From Casuarina equisetifolia (lineage: Eukaryota; Streptophyta; Magnoliopsida; Fagales; Casuarinaceae), in contig CM052361.1 in assembly GCA_028551475.1 (NCBI GenBank), positions 25,123,491 to 25,187,490 on the forward strand: a DNA stretch of 64,000 nucleotides, in the 5' to 3' direction. Below the pieces are notes generated by a model that was not told the origin of the DNA, ran no database searches, and saw nothing but the letters and a program-made list of their open reading frames with translations. Below are positions 47,936 through 59,524 of the stretch, in pieces (position 1 is the first letter of the stretch; each line of letters opens with the position of its first letter). Both the position numbers and the translations under genes were made by a program.

Positions 47936-49670
47936 ATGGAAAGATATGATGGTACACATAGAGTTTTAAAAGACTATGTTACACCAACATTTTGAAATCC
48001 CACATCAAGTTTCCAGAGCCTTGCAATTCTAGCAAACAACTTTGAAGTCAAGCCTGTGCACATCAAGATGCTTCAAAGATCTATGCAATATAGTGGGCTA
48101 CCAAATGAGGATCCAAATGCTCACATTGAAGCATTCTTGGAATTTTGTGACATGATTGGAGATCATGGAGTCACAGAAGATGTTATCATGTTAAAACTAT
48201 TTTCATTTTCTCTTAAAGATATAGCTAAAAATTAGTTCTTCACTTCCTACAGGATTGATTACTATATGAGATGATTTGGCTAAAAAATTTCTTAGTAAGT
48301 TCTTTCCTTTTGCAAGATCTGCTAAATTGCGTAACGACATTTTCACTTTTGAGCAGATGAATAATAAATTATTGTATGAAGCTTGGGAGAGATTCAAGGA
48401 ACTTTTGAGGATATATCCAAATCATGGACTACCCACGTGGCTACAGGTACAAACTTTTTATGATGGGTGTAGTATGAATCTTCATTGTGTAATTGATACA
48501 GCTGCAGGAGGGGACTTACATAGCAAAACACCAAAAGAGACATTTAATTTTCTAGAGGAGATGACATTTGATAACTATCAATGGTCTATTGAGAGACTAC
48601 CAATGCATCAAGCAAGTGGAGTCCATGAAGTAGATACTCTCGCCAACTTACATGCAGAATTGAAAGTGTTCTTAAATAATAGAGAATGTGAATTTTATGG
48701 TGGAGCACATGAGAGCACAGAATGTCAAGTAGGTAACCCTTATGCTCATTATAATGATTATGCTAATTTTGTTGGGATTCCTAACAGGTCACAAAATGAT
48801 TATTACTCCAGTATGTACAATCCGAGATGGCACAACCATCAAACTTTTTCATGGAGTAACCCAAGTGAGATGAGACTGCAACCAACATTTTGGCAAACAG
48901 AAAAGGTGAAACCTAACTCAGAAGACATGATTAGTGAGCTGGCCAGCACCACACAAAACTTTATGAAGAAGATTAAAGTAAGATTTCAGAATCAGGAAGC
49001 TTCAATAAAAAAATTAGAGTTGCAAATGGGTCAGTTGGTCAACATGCTTTTAGAAAGACAAAAGGGTCTTTTGCCTAGCAATATGAAGGAAGACCCTAGA
49101 GATAATATAGTCACCAACCTAGCCATCACCACACAAAATTTTATGAAGAGTACTGAAGCGAGAATTCTGAACCAAGAGGTGAGCCTTCAAAATTAAGAAG
49201 CTTCAATCAAAAAATTAGAGGTGCAGATGAGTCAATTGATCAACATGATCTCAGAGAATCAAAAGGGTCTTTTGCCTAGCAATGTGGAGAAAAGCTTTAT
49301 AGATACCGCAGAGGCAATAACCCTAACATGTGGCAAGCAAGTAGGAGAAGTTTATGTTGACAAGGAAAGTCTCAAAGATAATGATAAAGATGTCATCATG
49401 TAACTTGAGGAGGCACCTCGGAGTAAGCTTGTTCCAGAAAATCCTATGTCTTTTATACCTTCAGCTCCATCTCCCCAAAGATTCCAACAATGCATAAAAG
49501 ATAAGCTGTTTTTGGAATTCCTCGATATATCTTTAAAACTGTACATTAACATTCCTTTTGCAGATGCTCTAGTTCAAATATCTAGTTGTACAAAACTTTT
49601 GAAAGAGATATTGGAGAACAAAAGGAAGCTGGAAGTATATGAAACAGTTGTGCTAATTGAAGAATGCTAA
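47936..49670 (+). pseudogene. Gypsy gag pseudogene (Retrotrans_gag domain)
   Basis: The reading begins MERYDGTHRVLKDYVTPTF and stops at 47993-47995. It resumes with LPNEDPNAHIEAFLEFCD, meets further stops near 48232-48270 and shifts frame into the long open stretch 48276-49196. That stretch holds the hallmark gag block: FFPFARSAKLRNDI, YEAWERFKELLR, WLQVQTFYDGC and DTAAGGDL. A degenerate zinc knuckle (CEFYGGAHESTEC, second Cys replaced by Tyr) and a repeated coiled-coil motif (TTQNFMK, QEASIKKLE, QMGQLVNML, QKGLLPSN, twice) follow. A last stretch at 49446-49670 has the DALVQISSCTKLLKEIL sequence seen between gag and protease. It is non-functional. Confidence 0.85.
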
Positions 49671-50839
49671 ACAATCAAACAATACAAGTTGTCTCCTAAA
49701 CTATTGGAGTTTCATCCTCCTTGAGCAACATGTGCAGGATAGTTTGGCTAAAAACTATAAAGCAAGCGCTTCTTGGGAGGCAACCCAAGTATTTTGTTAG
49801 CAGTTTGGTTAGAAGGTTGTCACCATATGCTCATCACAGCTCCATATTGACAACCTGCAATCAATGGAGTTTTCTTATTCCTTCTTTATTATTGATTTCT
49901 TTTGTTTTTACATTAAGGACAATGCTTTATTCAAGTTTGGGGGTAGGGAAAGAACCTTTGTGCTAAATTTGATTGAAATTTTTTTTATGTCATGATTATA
50001 TCCCATGTTGTGAATTCTTGATAATTCTTTGGAAGATATAAATTTTGTTCAAACCTGCAATTGTGGTATGAGTTAAGTGTGATTTTGATTATGTTGATCC
50101 ACCTATTAAGCACTAAAAGTCCTTCATTTTTTAAATTGTGTGTATCTCTAGAGAATATTCATGTGAAGTATGTGATTTTCTTAGATCTCACCTGAATCTT
50201 AGAATTTGTTTGATTTTCTCTTGAGGCAAAATCCTAAGCTGCATCTAATTGAGAAAATGATTTAGGCAAAATCCTAAGCTGCATCTTAGAATTTGAGCCT
50301 TTCAAGCCAACCCTATTTATTTATCAAACCCTAAATCCCAAAGTTTAGAAAACAATTTTATCAAACTGAGTGATCAAAATAGAAAAAAAAAAAGAATATG
50401 GATAAATCATATTTATCTTTAGACACAATTGTTTACCATAAGAGCTATAGTAGGGAATTCTTGAACTAAGCCAAAATAGCAACAGAAAAGATGCATTCTA
50501 ATCTTCTCCAATTTTCCTTCCTATTTCTCTCTCCTCCTCTTCCTCTCATCTTCATGGAAATCTCTTTGTAGAAACAAATGGATAGTTGATGTCTCATCAT
50601 TTTTGTACTAATGATGAATTGGGATAGCATAACCATATTTTAATTAGGTGATTTTTAGGCGTGGAAGACAAAAGGAGAGAATAAGTCTTGTCCATAGAGC
50701 TAATCAAAAGTGAAAATTATGCAAGCAAAGTCGAGAAATGGACCACATTAAAACGATTGGGACTTGTGTTAGAGGAGTTATAAGTAGCTGCCACTCATAT
50801 AGTGGCAAGGACCTACAACTTTCAAAAGGTGTCACCAAC

Positions 50840-53290
50840 TACCTAAATCACTAATTAACCTTTAAAAAGATTAATCATGCTCCAAAGCTAGGTGGCATCA
50901 TCAATATGGATCTCTCCCATTATGCTTTAAAGTAGTCAACAGTTATATCTTGTTCCATGGGAGTAACCATCACACACTTTGACCTAACAAGTCTAACTTT
51001 AAAATCAACTCCAATGCACATTTATATTAGCTAAAAAATATACTTCCATGTGACCATGAAATATTACTACTAAAAAAATATTTTTACCTGCCAAAGTCTT
51101 TCATGTAAAGGCCCAAATTCAAATACTATTTCTAGCTTAAAAAGACAACAAAATCATTGCCAACAATAAAGATGTTGCCAATGTAAATCAAAAGAATAAT
51201 GAAAGTGCTACTCTATTTGTTAAGGTTTCATCCCACATCGAAAGTAAAGTTTCCTTCTTAAGGCCTTGTATAAGTTGGTATCACTCTTCTTTCATGAGTA
51301 ATTTAGGGGAATACCATTAAGGCTACTTCATAATGTATTAAAACTGGGCTTTTCCCTTTCAAGTCATGCACGGGTTCTTCCCTATATAAGGCATGTTGGG
51401 TTCTTCCCTAAGTTAGATTCTTCTCACTTAGATTATGGCCTTCCATAAGGGGCATGTTGGGATTTTGTACTACATTAGAAGTGAAGTCTCATTTTGGGGT
51501 CTTATATGAGTTAGTACTCCTTTTCATTCATTAGCACTTTTAGGTAAATACCATTGGGGTTACTTAATATGGTATCAAAGTTAGGTTATTCTCTTACAAG
51601 TCATGCTTGGACTTTTCCTTATACAAGACATGTTGGGTACTTCCCCAGGTTAGGTTCTTCCCACTTAGCTTGTGGCCTTCCAAAAAGGACATATTAGGAT
51701 TTTGTCTCACACTGGAAGTGGATTTTCCCTCTTTGGCCTTCATGATCACTTTTGGGAGAATACCATGGGAGCCACTTAATAGTATCATTGCATGAACAAT
51801 AAATAGTTATGATAAGAGGATTGAAAGTCAACTGTGATGAAAGTTTCAGTGAACTTAGCATACCATTATCTCAATGCTTACTTCAACTTATGTAAAGGCA
51901 TACCATTGTCTCAATGCTTACTTCAACCATTGTAAAGACTTCTGCAATTGACAAACTAAGTACCCCACCCCCCCCCCCCCAAAAAAAAAAAAGGAAAACC
52001 TAGTGATAGCTTTATATGCACCTTTTCTAATAGATCTTTATGCAAGAAAAGATTTTGTATGTCCAATTGGTAAAAGCACCGTAATCAAACCGTTCAAATA
52101 CTCTTTACACAATGGATCATCACTATCTTATTTATAGGAAAAAAAATTTTCTAATAATCTATCATCTTTCTCCAAGTATCCTTTGGCAACTAAACAAGCA
52201 TGATGCCTCTTAATTATGTTTTCTACAAGGTAGTTCACCTTGTACACCAATTAATATTCAATAGCCTTATGACCAAGCAGAGTAGATTATATTCAATAAT
52301 CTATTATCTCTTTTTGTGTGATGAGTTGGGCATGCACATTGCAATATTAAAAATAATTATTTAAAAAAAATCCCATGTATAAGACTATTGAGGCTATCAA
52401 ATATTTATAATGTGAAGTGAAACAGTCAAGTGATACATGATGAGATATGACTTAGAAACCAATACAAAAGGCTGAAGAAATGGAATTGGATAGGTAGTTT
52501 ATAATCCTTATAGAAGGTTGAGTGGTACTTGTGGATTGCTCATGACATAGTCACTTGTATTCAAATCTACAATCTATGGGAAAAAAATTTGGAAGTGTGG
52601 TGTCATATTTTTAAAATTTTCAACAAACCTTAAAGGTAGGACTATATTTAAATAAGCGAGCATTTTTTAAAGCTAGGCCAGAGTCAATGGAGGTGTTAGT
52701 GGGTTGATTGAAGTGCTCATGGGCTAGGTCACTAACCCAGCAAATGTACTATCATGGCCACATGCTTTTGGTCCAAAAAATGGAAGACTACCAGCTAGCC
52801 AAATTGAAAAACAAATAGGCCTAGTACTTTACTTGGACATTAGTCTCGCTATGAGCTACCTTATTGTAAAACCCCATCTCTATACCATCTAAAAGCCTTT
52901 AGTTATAAATGTCATACAATTGTCCTACACTTGAGGAACAAGTTCACTTCCTAGGCAATCCATTGTATTTTTATAGAATATTCCTCATTCTGAAATGATT
53001 AAAAGTTTATGATCTCAATACTAAGAAAATCTTTGTTTAGAGATGTTATTTTTTATGATTACGATTTTTTTTTCTAAGTCCTTAATTGGAATCTACCTTG
53101 GATCAACTCACACCTAGTGCAAAGATAGCCTAGTTGGATGATTATATGATTTCATATACACTAGAGCATACTATGGCATCCACTTCAACAAAGCCCACCA
53201 AATTATCTACACCACTTGTAAATTTTCCATCCCAACCACCATCGAAGCACACTCTTATGATACCTTGACAAAATTTCCTCTAACTCCAAT
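50840..53290 (-). pseudogene. Decayed Copia pol segment, right copy
   Basis: The minus strand near 51160-51205 gives FIILLIYIGNIFIVGND, the reverse-transcriptase catalytic block with YVDD changed to YIGN. The segment aligns with the left copy from about 50840 to 53150 and contains a TRIM-type array at the same site. It lacks the solo LTR present in the left copy, so that insertion is younger than the duplication. Confidence 0.65.
51218..51781 (+). mobile_element. TRIM-like tandem array, right copy
   Basis: Three LTR-like units start at 51218 (TGTTAAGGTTTCATCCC), 51455 (TGTTGGGATTTTGTAC) and 51692 (TATTAGGATTTTGTCTC). The clearest primer-site match of either array, TGGTATCAAAGTTAGG, follows unit two near 51571. 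Purine runs CATAAGGGGCA and CAAAAAGGACA precede units two and three. The array aligns unit for unit with the left array. Confidence 0.72.
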
Positions 53291-53294
53291 ACCA

Positions 53295-53526
53295 TGTTAA
53301 TGAAAAAAGACTAAATGTAAACAATTCCACCAACTGAGTAGAAGTAGATAGCAATTGAGAGATCAAACATTGAATGCCTAAAGGCTTGAAAGGAGAAAAT
53401 CTCTTTTAACAATTGCTCAAAAAAACCTTAACATTGTGCTTTACAATTTATACAAATAATAATCCTACACTAATGGGTTAGATTTACACCTGTTACAAGA
53501 GGTCAGCCCAACATCAATATTTAACA
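53295..53526 (-). repeat. Right LTR (5' LTR of the antisense Copia element)
   Basis: A 232-bp block, TGTTAATG... to ...ATATTTAACA on the + strand, so both ends carry TGTTAA/TTAACA inverted termini. On the minus strand, the primer-site-like TGGTATTGGAGTTAGAGG starts directly next to it (53294 downward). It aligns with the left LTR at 36706-36943. Confidence 0.78.
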
Positions 53527-55010
53527 GATTGCTCTAATGGTTTCCAATCTATAGGATATTTGCTGATCATTGGTTGGAGGTTAGCAGTGGGGGCTTTGTC
53601 CTCCTCCTGTATTAGTTGTTCTCCGGCCAGGTAAAAGCAAAAGTGCAAGATTGTTCATCTTCCTCCTCAACCTTTTCTTCACTACAACAGATCTTTTTTA
53701 CAAAAATTCAACCCAACCATTGCTTTGGTACCATCTGTTATGATCTGCATACTATCAAGTTAAATTGATTGAAGGGAAGAGGGATTTGGACAAACTTAGT
53801 ACGATGAAAAACATGGTTAAGGGGAAAAAATAAAAATAAATGACAAGAGTCAAAGAGGGAAAACTTAACCTCTTGATAGTGTTTTCATAATATCAATCCC
53901 CCTTTTCCTTTTATTGCAATTGCCCTTATAATTCTAACCATAATCTAAATCGTGGTAAAATAAAAGCCTAATGCAATAGTTAAGAAACATCGTTACAACT
54001 AATACTACAAAGAGACTTAAGTCTTATTGGGGCAACGTAACAGTACCTAATCTTTCAAATTGATCGAACCCACTATTAGACCAAATCTACCCCGTAACAA
54101 TATGTTTACTTTTCATCATGTTCAAATGCCAAGGCGTTTTCGCAGCAAGACCGAGTCTAAGAGGATACATCCATTCCCAGTTCTGGTATGATTACAATAA
54201 TTTGTTATCAGAACGCCAACTCCTTCGCCCCCACGTAGCCATCAAAATCTGTGGGTAGGATAAAAAATGCCACGTATAATGACCAGCCACTTGATAGTGT
54301 CAGTCTTGTCCTCATTTGGGAGTCCCGAAGTGGTCGACATTACTGGGGCCATTTCCTATGAACTTTCACCCACCAATTCAACAATTAAATTCCACATCCT
54401 TTCTCTTTCCCCAGGATTCTCCCACCCTTGGTAGATGTGCAAATGGGGTTTTAACTGCCTACCTCAGTAATTTTACCAAGATGATTAGAATACCTTCTGA
54501 TACCACATACGGGAAAAGTACTTTGGGCACCTACAGAATTGGAGAACCAGAGTCCGAACAGCACCCCCGGCGGCACATTATAGAGACCCCCTGAACAACA
54601 CATACCACCTGGATCATATTTTATTGAAAGATCATTTTCAGAATTAATGACGAATTTTCTATGTCCGGTTATGTCTTAGCACAAGAAGTGACATTTAAAA
54701 CAAAACGTTCATAATTTTCATTGCCTTAAAAAGGTTATAGCGAGCGTATGTACGCGGAAAAATCTATTAGGACACCCCCTACAACATCTATGCATACAAA
54801 GTCACAATAGACTTGTTGCTAAATATAGCAACTGCGACGCAGCAAAGCATTACGCACAGGAAAAAGATGAAACTAGAGATTAACTACAACGAGATTGACA
54901 AGACAATTGCTTACAATTGCCGGAAATAAGGGATTACAATGCTGTAAACTAACGGTGTTTGTAATGAAGAAAATCACGACGGGAACTTTACACTGTAAAT
55001 AGGATATTTG
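53527..55010. other. Intergenic DNA and VIP2 3' UTR
   Basis: Unique-looking sequence follows the right LTR. A 92-codon frame at 54316-54594 opens at a TTG and has no recognised domain. The last few hundred bases before 55011 should be the 3' UTR of the minus-strand VIP2 gene. No other element was recognised. Confidence 0.45.
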
Positions 55011-58000
55011 TTAGTGTTGAGGTAGACTAGGTCTCTTCTCCAACAACTCATAGTAGACAACAAAATTATCCTGCAAACATAATTCATATGCAGGGTTTAA
55101 AGAACTAGATTTGATTGAAAAGTGCAGAAGTCAAAAGTAATATAGAAAACAATTTATGTTGTCGGTCAAACCTTGCGTATCGTTTCGAATGTGTTAGGAT
55201 CAAAACATTCATAAGATCCTCTCTCATATGTGTTCGTCTTAACAAGTGGCTCCATATTTCGGACTCTCATAAACCATAGTCGGTGCTCTTTGTGATAGAA
55301 CCAGCCTCTGTTGTAACTGTCAAACAGGTGTCACTAGGCTTTCAGCAAAATATGGTAATATTAACTAGCTTTGATGAAAAAGAAAGGATGTGAATTTATT
55401 GATTCGCTTGAAGATACTAAGCGACTTACAGTTCGTTTGCAGCATATAATTGGGCTTCATCTTTCGGCATGCTGTAAGAAAGAAGATGATGACTGCATCA
55501 GTTATAATAACTGAGTCATGCTTAAAAGAGTAACAGAGATCAAGTAAAGAGAAGCACCTGTAAAATATGTAAAATAATGTTTCCACTGTGAACTTCGAGA
55601 AATAGCTTTGCTACAACCACCCAAATGAGATAAATAACAGGAGAGGATAATAAAACAGAATTCTTTACGATCTAAACAACAATATGATATAAGCAACTCA
55701 CATGTAGAGCAGGCGGACTTTTTGAATGATAACATTGGGGCACAGTAAACTCTGGATCACCCTTGGCTGGCTCATCAGACCATGGAGAACCAAACGTTTT
55801 GTGAAGATTCTCTGTTGAATTCAAATTTAAGCCAAGTGTCGTCAGGTCAATTCCAAGTGCGAGCGATGTAAGATCAGGATCACTCATTCTTATCACGCTT
55901 AACAAGCCCAGCAGACCAAATGGGTCTGGAGCAGACTGCGCAGCCTGGATGGGCTTAATGCCCTGCTCCCTAAATGACTGATTGACAGCAGACATTTGCT
56001 GCAGCCGGAACTGAGACGGGTTCTGGTGTTGCTGATACTGCTGGATAAGCTGGTCATACGATCCCATACCAGATACTGAATTTGGAGAATTTAAAGGTCT
56101 TAGTCCAAGGCCAGGGGGCCCACTAGTCTGAAGGAAACACAAATTCACAATTAGGACTGAACTAAACTTTCAAATGTAGATGAAAAAGATAAATGCCAAT
56201 ACACGTATTCTCTTTTAACAAACAGAGCACTTTAAATAGTCCACATTCCAAACTATGCCTAAACAAGAAAAAAAATTATAAAGCACACCATCACCCGTAT
56301 AGGATCTTTATGACAATGGCTCCATTCAAACAGTGAATTTTTAACTGGAATCCAAATACAGGAGAAGGACGAGAAATTTCATTTCTCATATGGCCTTCGA
56401 GACCCACCTATTACTAGAAACAAATAGTCTACAGCAACAAGTATACCTGGGAGTGATAAGCCGAATGTGAAGATGGGAACATATCTGAACCATGTAAATG
56501 GAGAAGATCCTGGTTGTTCACAGATGAAAAAGAGACACCACTACTACTAACTGATGGAGCATGCTGCTGCTGCTGCTGAGGACGATGGGATGAATATGCA
56601 CCCCCCAAGTTAAATCCAGCAGACCTTCCCATCTACAAATTTGGCAATAAAAGTACAAGTGAAAAATTAACACATACAGCATATAATGTCAACTAAAAAC
56701 AAACTAGGATCATTTGCAGCCAGCAAGACTGACAAGAAGCCCTTAGTATAAATGACCAAAACTGTTCCCAAAGAAAAATTCTCGACTGAATATATCTCTC
56801 AATTTTCAGAAGCAAGGACTCACAGAAAAGTGCTGTGGTTGCATCATCGATACACTACTGTCATGAAGTTGATCTTTTTGGTGCATATCCATTCCATAAT
56901 CAGCATTGCCACCTGCACAGGATCTAATAATACGGTCAAGAAAAAAATACTTGAGCAACAGGCCAAAAAAGGTGTATATGAATATACTCCATTTGCAACA
57001 AACACCAGAAACGATAAAAGGAGCAAGTTAAAGTTATTAGATTACATGAACGTATGAAATTATCTATTACATCAGACACAAAAAACCTCTTTTAACACTG
57101 CAAGAGATTTGATGAAACTGATAAGAACAAATGCCATAGTGATGGAGAACATAAGGAAGTCTTTTCAATTCCATTAACTATAAGTCATTATAAAGATACA
57201 AGATCTAGGACAAATTTTTAATGCTCACATCTACTACTTTTGGAGCAGCCAACATCAACAAGCATTTGCAGGGGTACAGGATATGGGTTTTCGGGGAGGG
57301 GGGGGGGGGGGGGAGAGGAATGCTGATACATAGTTATGTCCCAGTCTGCCAGCAAGATTACTCTTTCTTTCCCTCAATAGAGAATTTTTCAAAGAGTTAG
57401 TAGTAAAACCAATGTAGCAATAGAAACATAAAGCTAATCTCAGGTAGAACAGTGCCAGGCATGGCAATTACAATTGATGAAGCAATCGGATTCTTTAAAA
57501 GGAAAACAAAAGCACCAATAAGCCTTTATTGACAAAAAGAGCAGTCAAGAACTATGGTCTAACAGCACCTTTAAATCCTGGTAAAGCTGGAAAATCTTCA
57601 TTTTGAATGCTAAATTCTTGGTTTTGCTGAACAATAGGACTAACACCAAGACCCTGTTTTCGTAGTGAACCTGAAATTTTTTGTTTTATGTTAAATGTCA
57701 ATTCAATGATGTCATAATAGAAATATAGACTTGGAAGATTTTCTTTACTTACCCAACTGTCCTTGGGGCCCTCCAGCTGAACTAGGACGACTTGTTAGTT
57801 GAGGGAAGTCATTGATGTCAAAAGGAGTGTCATTTGAGTTCACGTCATTTAACATTCCCATAGAGCTCAAATTATTTACTGCTTGAACATGGCCTTGAGA
57901 AAGTGGACCACCACCACCAGGATAAGAACTGCCTAGCATAGAAATTACCTGTGGAGAACCTGAACAGAGAAAATGTCATCTCCAAATAGACAAATAATTC

Positions 58001-59524
58001 TCTTTAGCAAAAAAACAACTGAGTATAAGTCAGATGTAAGTACTGAATAAGTATAACTATATGCAGTGTAAATGTAGCTCCAGAGGTACCAAATATATCA
58101 TTTTTCTCTCAGCCCACTACATGACAATCATATACCAGTTGCAAGTTAATACCTTGAGGAAGTACACCACTCATCAATCGATTTTGTCCTTGCACATTCA
58201 AACTTCCAGAACCACTGTTTGCATTTAAACTTAACCGAGAAGCGAGGCCAGGAACAGATAATCCTCCACCAGAACCTATATTCCTCCCGATGTTTCCCCC
58301 ACCAACCATGTTTCCCATAGAACTTGTAATCCGAGGACCCGTGCTTCCCAAAATTGGGGATACTCCCAATCCTGGAACAGCATTTCGGTTACCAATTGCA
58401 CCAGAGGTTGGGAGAATTCCAGGAATAGAACCACCAACGCCATTGGTGCTACTACTAAATCCAGGATTTCCTACGACACTTATACCTCTATTTGTCACTC
58501 CTGAGTGTCCATGGGAGCTGCCATGAGATAACTGCAAAGAAGTTTTGAAAGGACAAAAATAAATGACATGGTCCAAAGACCAACAAAAAAAAATGTAGAT
58601 GTACACACACAGAGAGATAAGAGGAAAAAGAACCCATAAGCAGAAGTCAACAATCAAGAATTACTTTTAGCCACTACCATATGGCACGGGTGATAAAAGC
58701 ACCTGAGAGAGAGCAACAGGAAGATTATTTGACCCAAACCGTCCACTAGAGAGGCTGCCTGTAGGCTGTTGAACACCCCCAGAAGGAACATTATTTATTG
58801 CTGAGTTTCGTGATGTTAGTGAGCCAGGAATGTTGGGAACATTAAAGCTCCCATGAATACTATGCAATCCCTGAATTGCCCCTGCAAAAGGAAATCTTGC
58901 AATTTCAGAAACTCTGAAGAATTCATAAACAAGTGAAACTCTAACAAAATCCACCGACCAGAGTGATGAAAAACGGGGGAGGCTGCACCAGATTGACCGG
59001 AGAAAGAAGTAGCAAAAGATCGCCCGGTACTGTCAGGAAGGTTTGAAGCTGAACTGTTGAGAGAAGACTGCAACGACAAAGATAAGACATTTCACAATAA
59101 ACAGATAAGAAATGGAAAGCCAAATCACAGACACACAATAATCTAAAATGTGAAAGATAACCACATGCTAATCATAAGTAAATACATCCAGAAAAATAGA
59201 AACATAATATTTTTTATGTAAAGGCTCTGTGTATGCTTAATTATGCTTAATTAAGCTTAATACACCCCAAACAGTACCCAGACTGCATGGGACTAAGAAG
59301 CAGAGCCCAACTAAGTTTAACATAGACCATATATTCCTTACAGGCCAAAGACAACCTAAATTTCAGTAAGTCATTGTACCATCATTGCTGCTCTTTGGAA
59401 TAAATTTTGTAGATATAACAGAATATAATAAGTAACAAAGACAGGCAGCAGTAGGCCAAAGATCAAGGTCCACAAGCTTAAGAAATTATGAAGAAAGAGA
59501 CAGTACATTAAGTAACCCCGACAT
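55011..59524 (-). CDS. VIP2: VIP2, NOT2/CNOT2-type subunit of the CCR4-NOT complex
   Basis: Thirteen coding exons give 664 residues; from the 5' end: 59524-59507, 59067-58959, 58881-58703, 58531-58153, 57959-57753, 57670-57569, 56912-56824, 56632-56447, 56127-55702, 55610-55558, 55471-55430, 55316-55172, 55070-55011. All are GT-AG and in frame. The start is MSGLLN on a six-codon first coding exon, joined to SSLNSSASNLPDSTGRS. A Ser/Gly/Asn-rich, probably disordered N-terminal half includes a short Gln run (RPQQQQQHAP). The NOT2/3/5 domain lies at about 506-655 (SDPDLTSLALGIDLTTLGL, WFYHKEHRLWFMRV). CNOT2 homologues tie NOT1/NOT3 into the deadenylase and transcription complex; plant VIP2 is also known as an interactor of Agrobacterium VirE2. 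It looks intact. Confidence 0.94.
57297..57314 (+). repeat. G-run in VIP2 intron
   Basis: A long run of G's (broken near its start by one A-containing step, GGGAGGGG) lies in the intron between the exons ending 57569 and beginning 56912. On the transcript strand this is a C run. It is a mononucleotide repeat prone to length variation. Confidence 0.75.

Larger units (their letters stand above)
46246..50720 (+). mobile_element. Truncated Athila/Tat-type Gypsy retrotransposon (5' LTR, gag, no pol)
   Basis: Order: 5' LTR (46246-47631), primer site, broken gag, then about 1 kb of 3' internal sequence with the purine run AAGTTTGGGGGTAGGG (about 49933-49948) and an AT-rich untranslated-like stretch. 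Protease, reverse transcriptase and integrase are missing and no 3' LTR follows before Copia-related sequence resumes near 50840. The right boundary is approximate. It belongs to the same family as the solo LTR at 37350-38600. Confidence 0.75.
36706..53526 (-). mobile_element. Nested retroelement complex bounded by antisense Copia-type LTRs
   Basis: Two diverged LTRs in the same orientation bound 16.8 kb. At the right inner edge, the minus strand reads TTAACA then TGGTATTGGAGTTAGAGG, a degenerate Met-tRNA primer site; at the left inner edge it reads AGCTTGAGGATAAG then TGTTCAAT, the typical Copia polypurine tract and LTR start. The coding direction is therefore minus. Flanking pentamers GACTA (left) and GATTG (right) match at 3 of 5 bases, compatible with a decayed target duplication but not proof. 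Internal parts: a duplicated reverse-transcriptase segment, two TRIM-type arrays, a Gypsy solo LTR, a truncated Gypsy element and a TOP6A-fragment array. No intact gag or pol remains. Treating all of this as one insertion is an inference; two fused or recombined elements are an alternative. Confidence 0.65.

Noticed and set aside
54316..54594. 92-codon frame as a gene
   Set aside because: No ATG start, no domain, and no flanking exons; it sits near the VIP2 3' end on the opposite strand.
57255..57467. 70-codon minus-strand frame across the G run
   Set aside because: It lies in a VIP2 intron and includes a Pro run encoded by the mononucleotide repeat.
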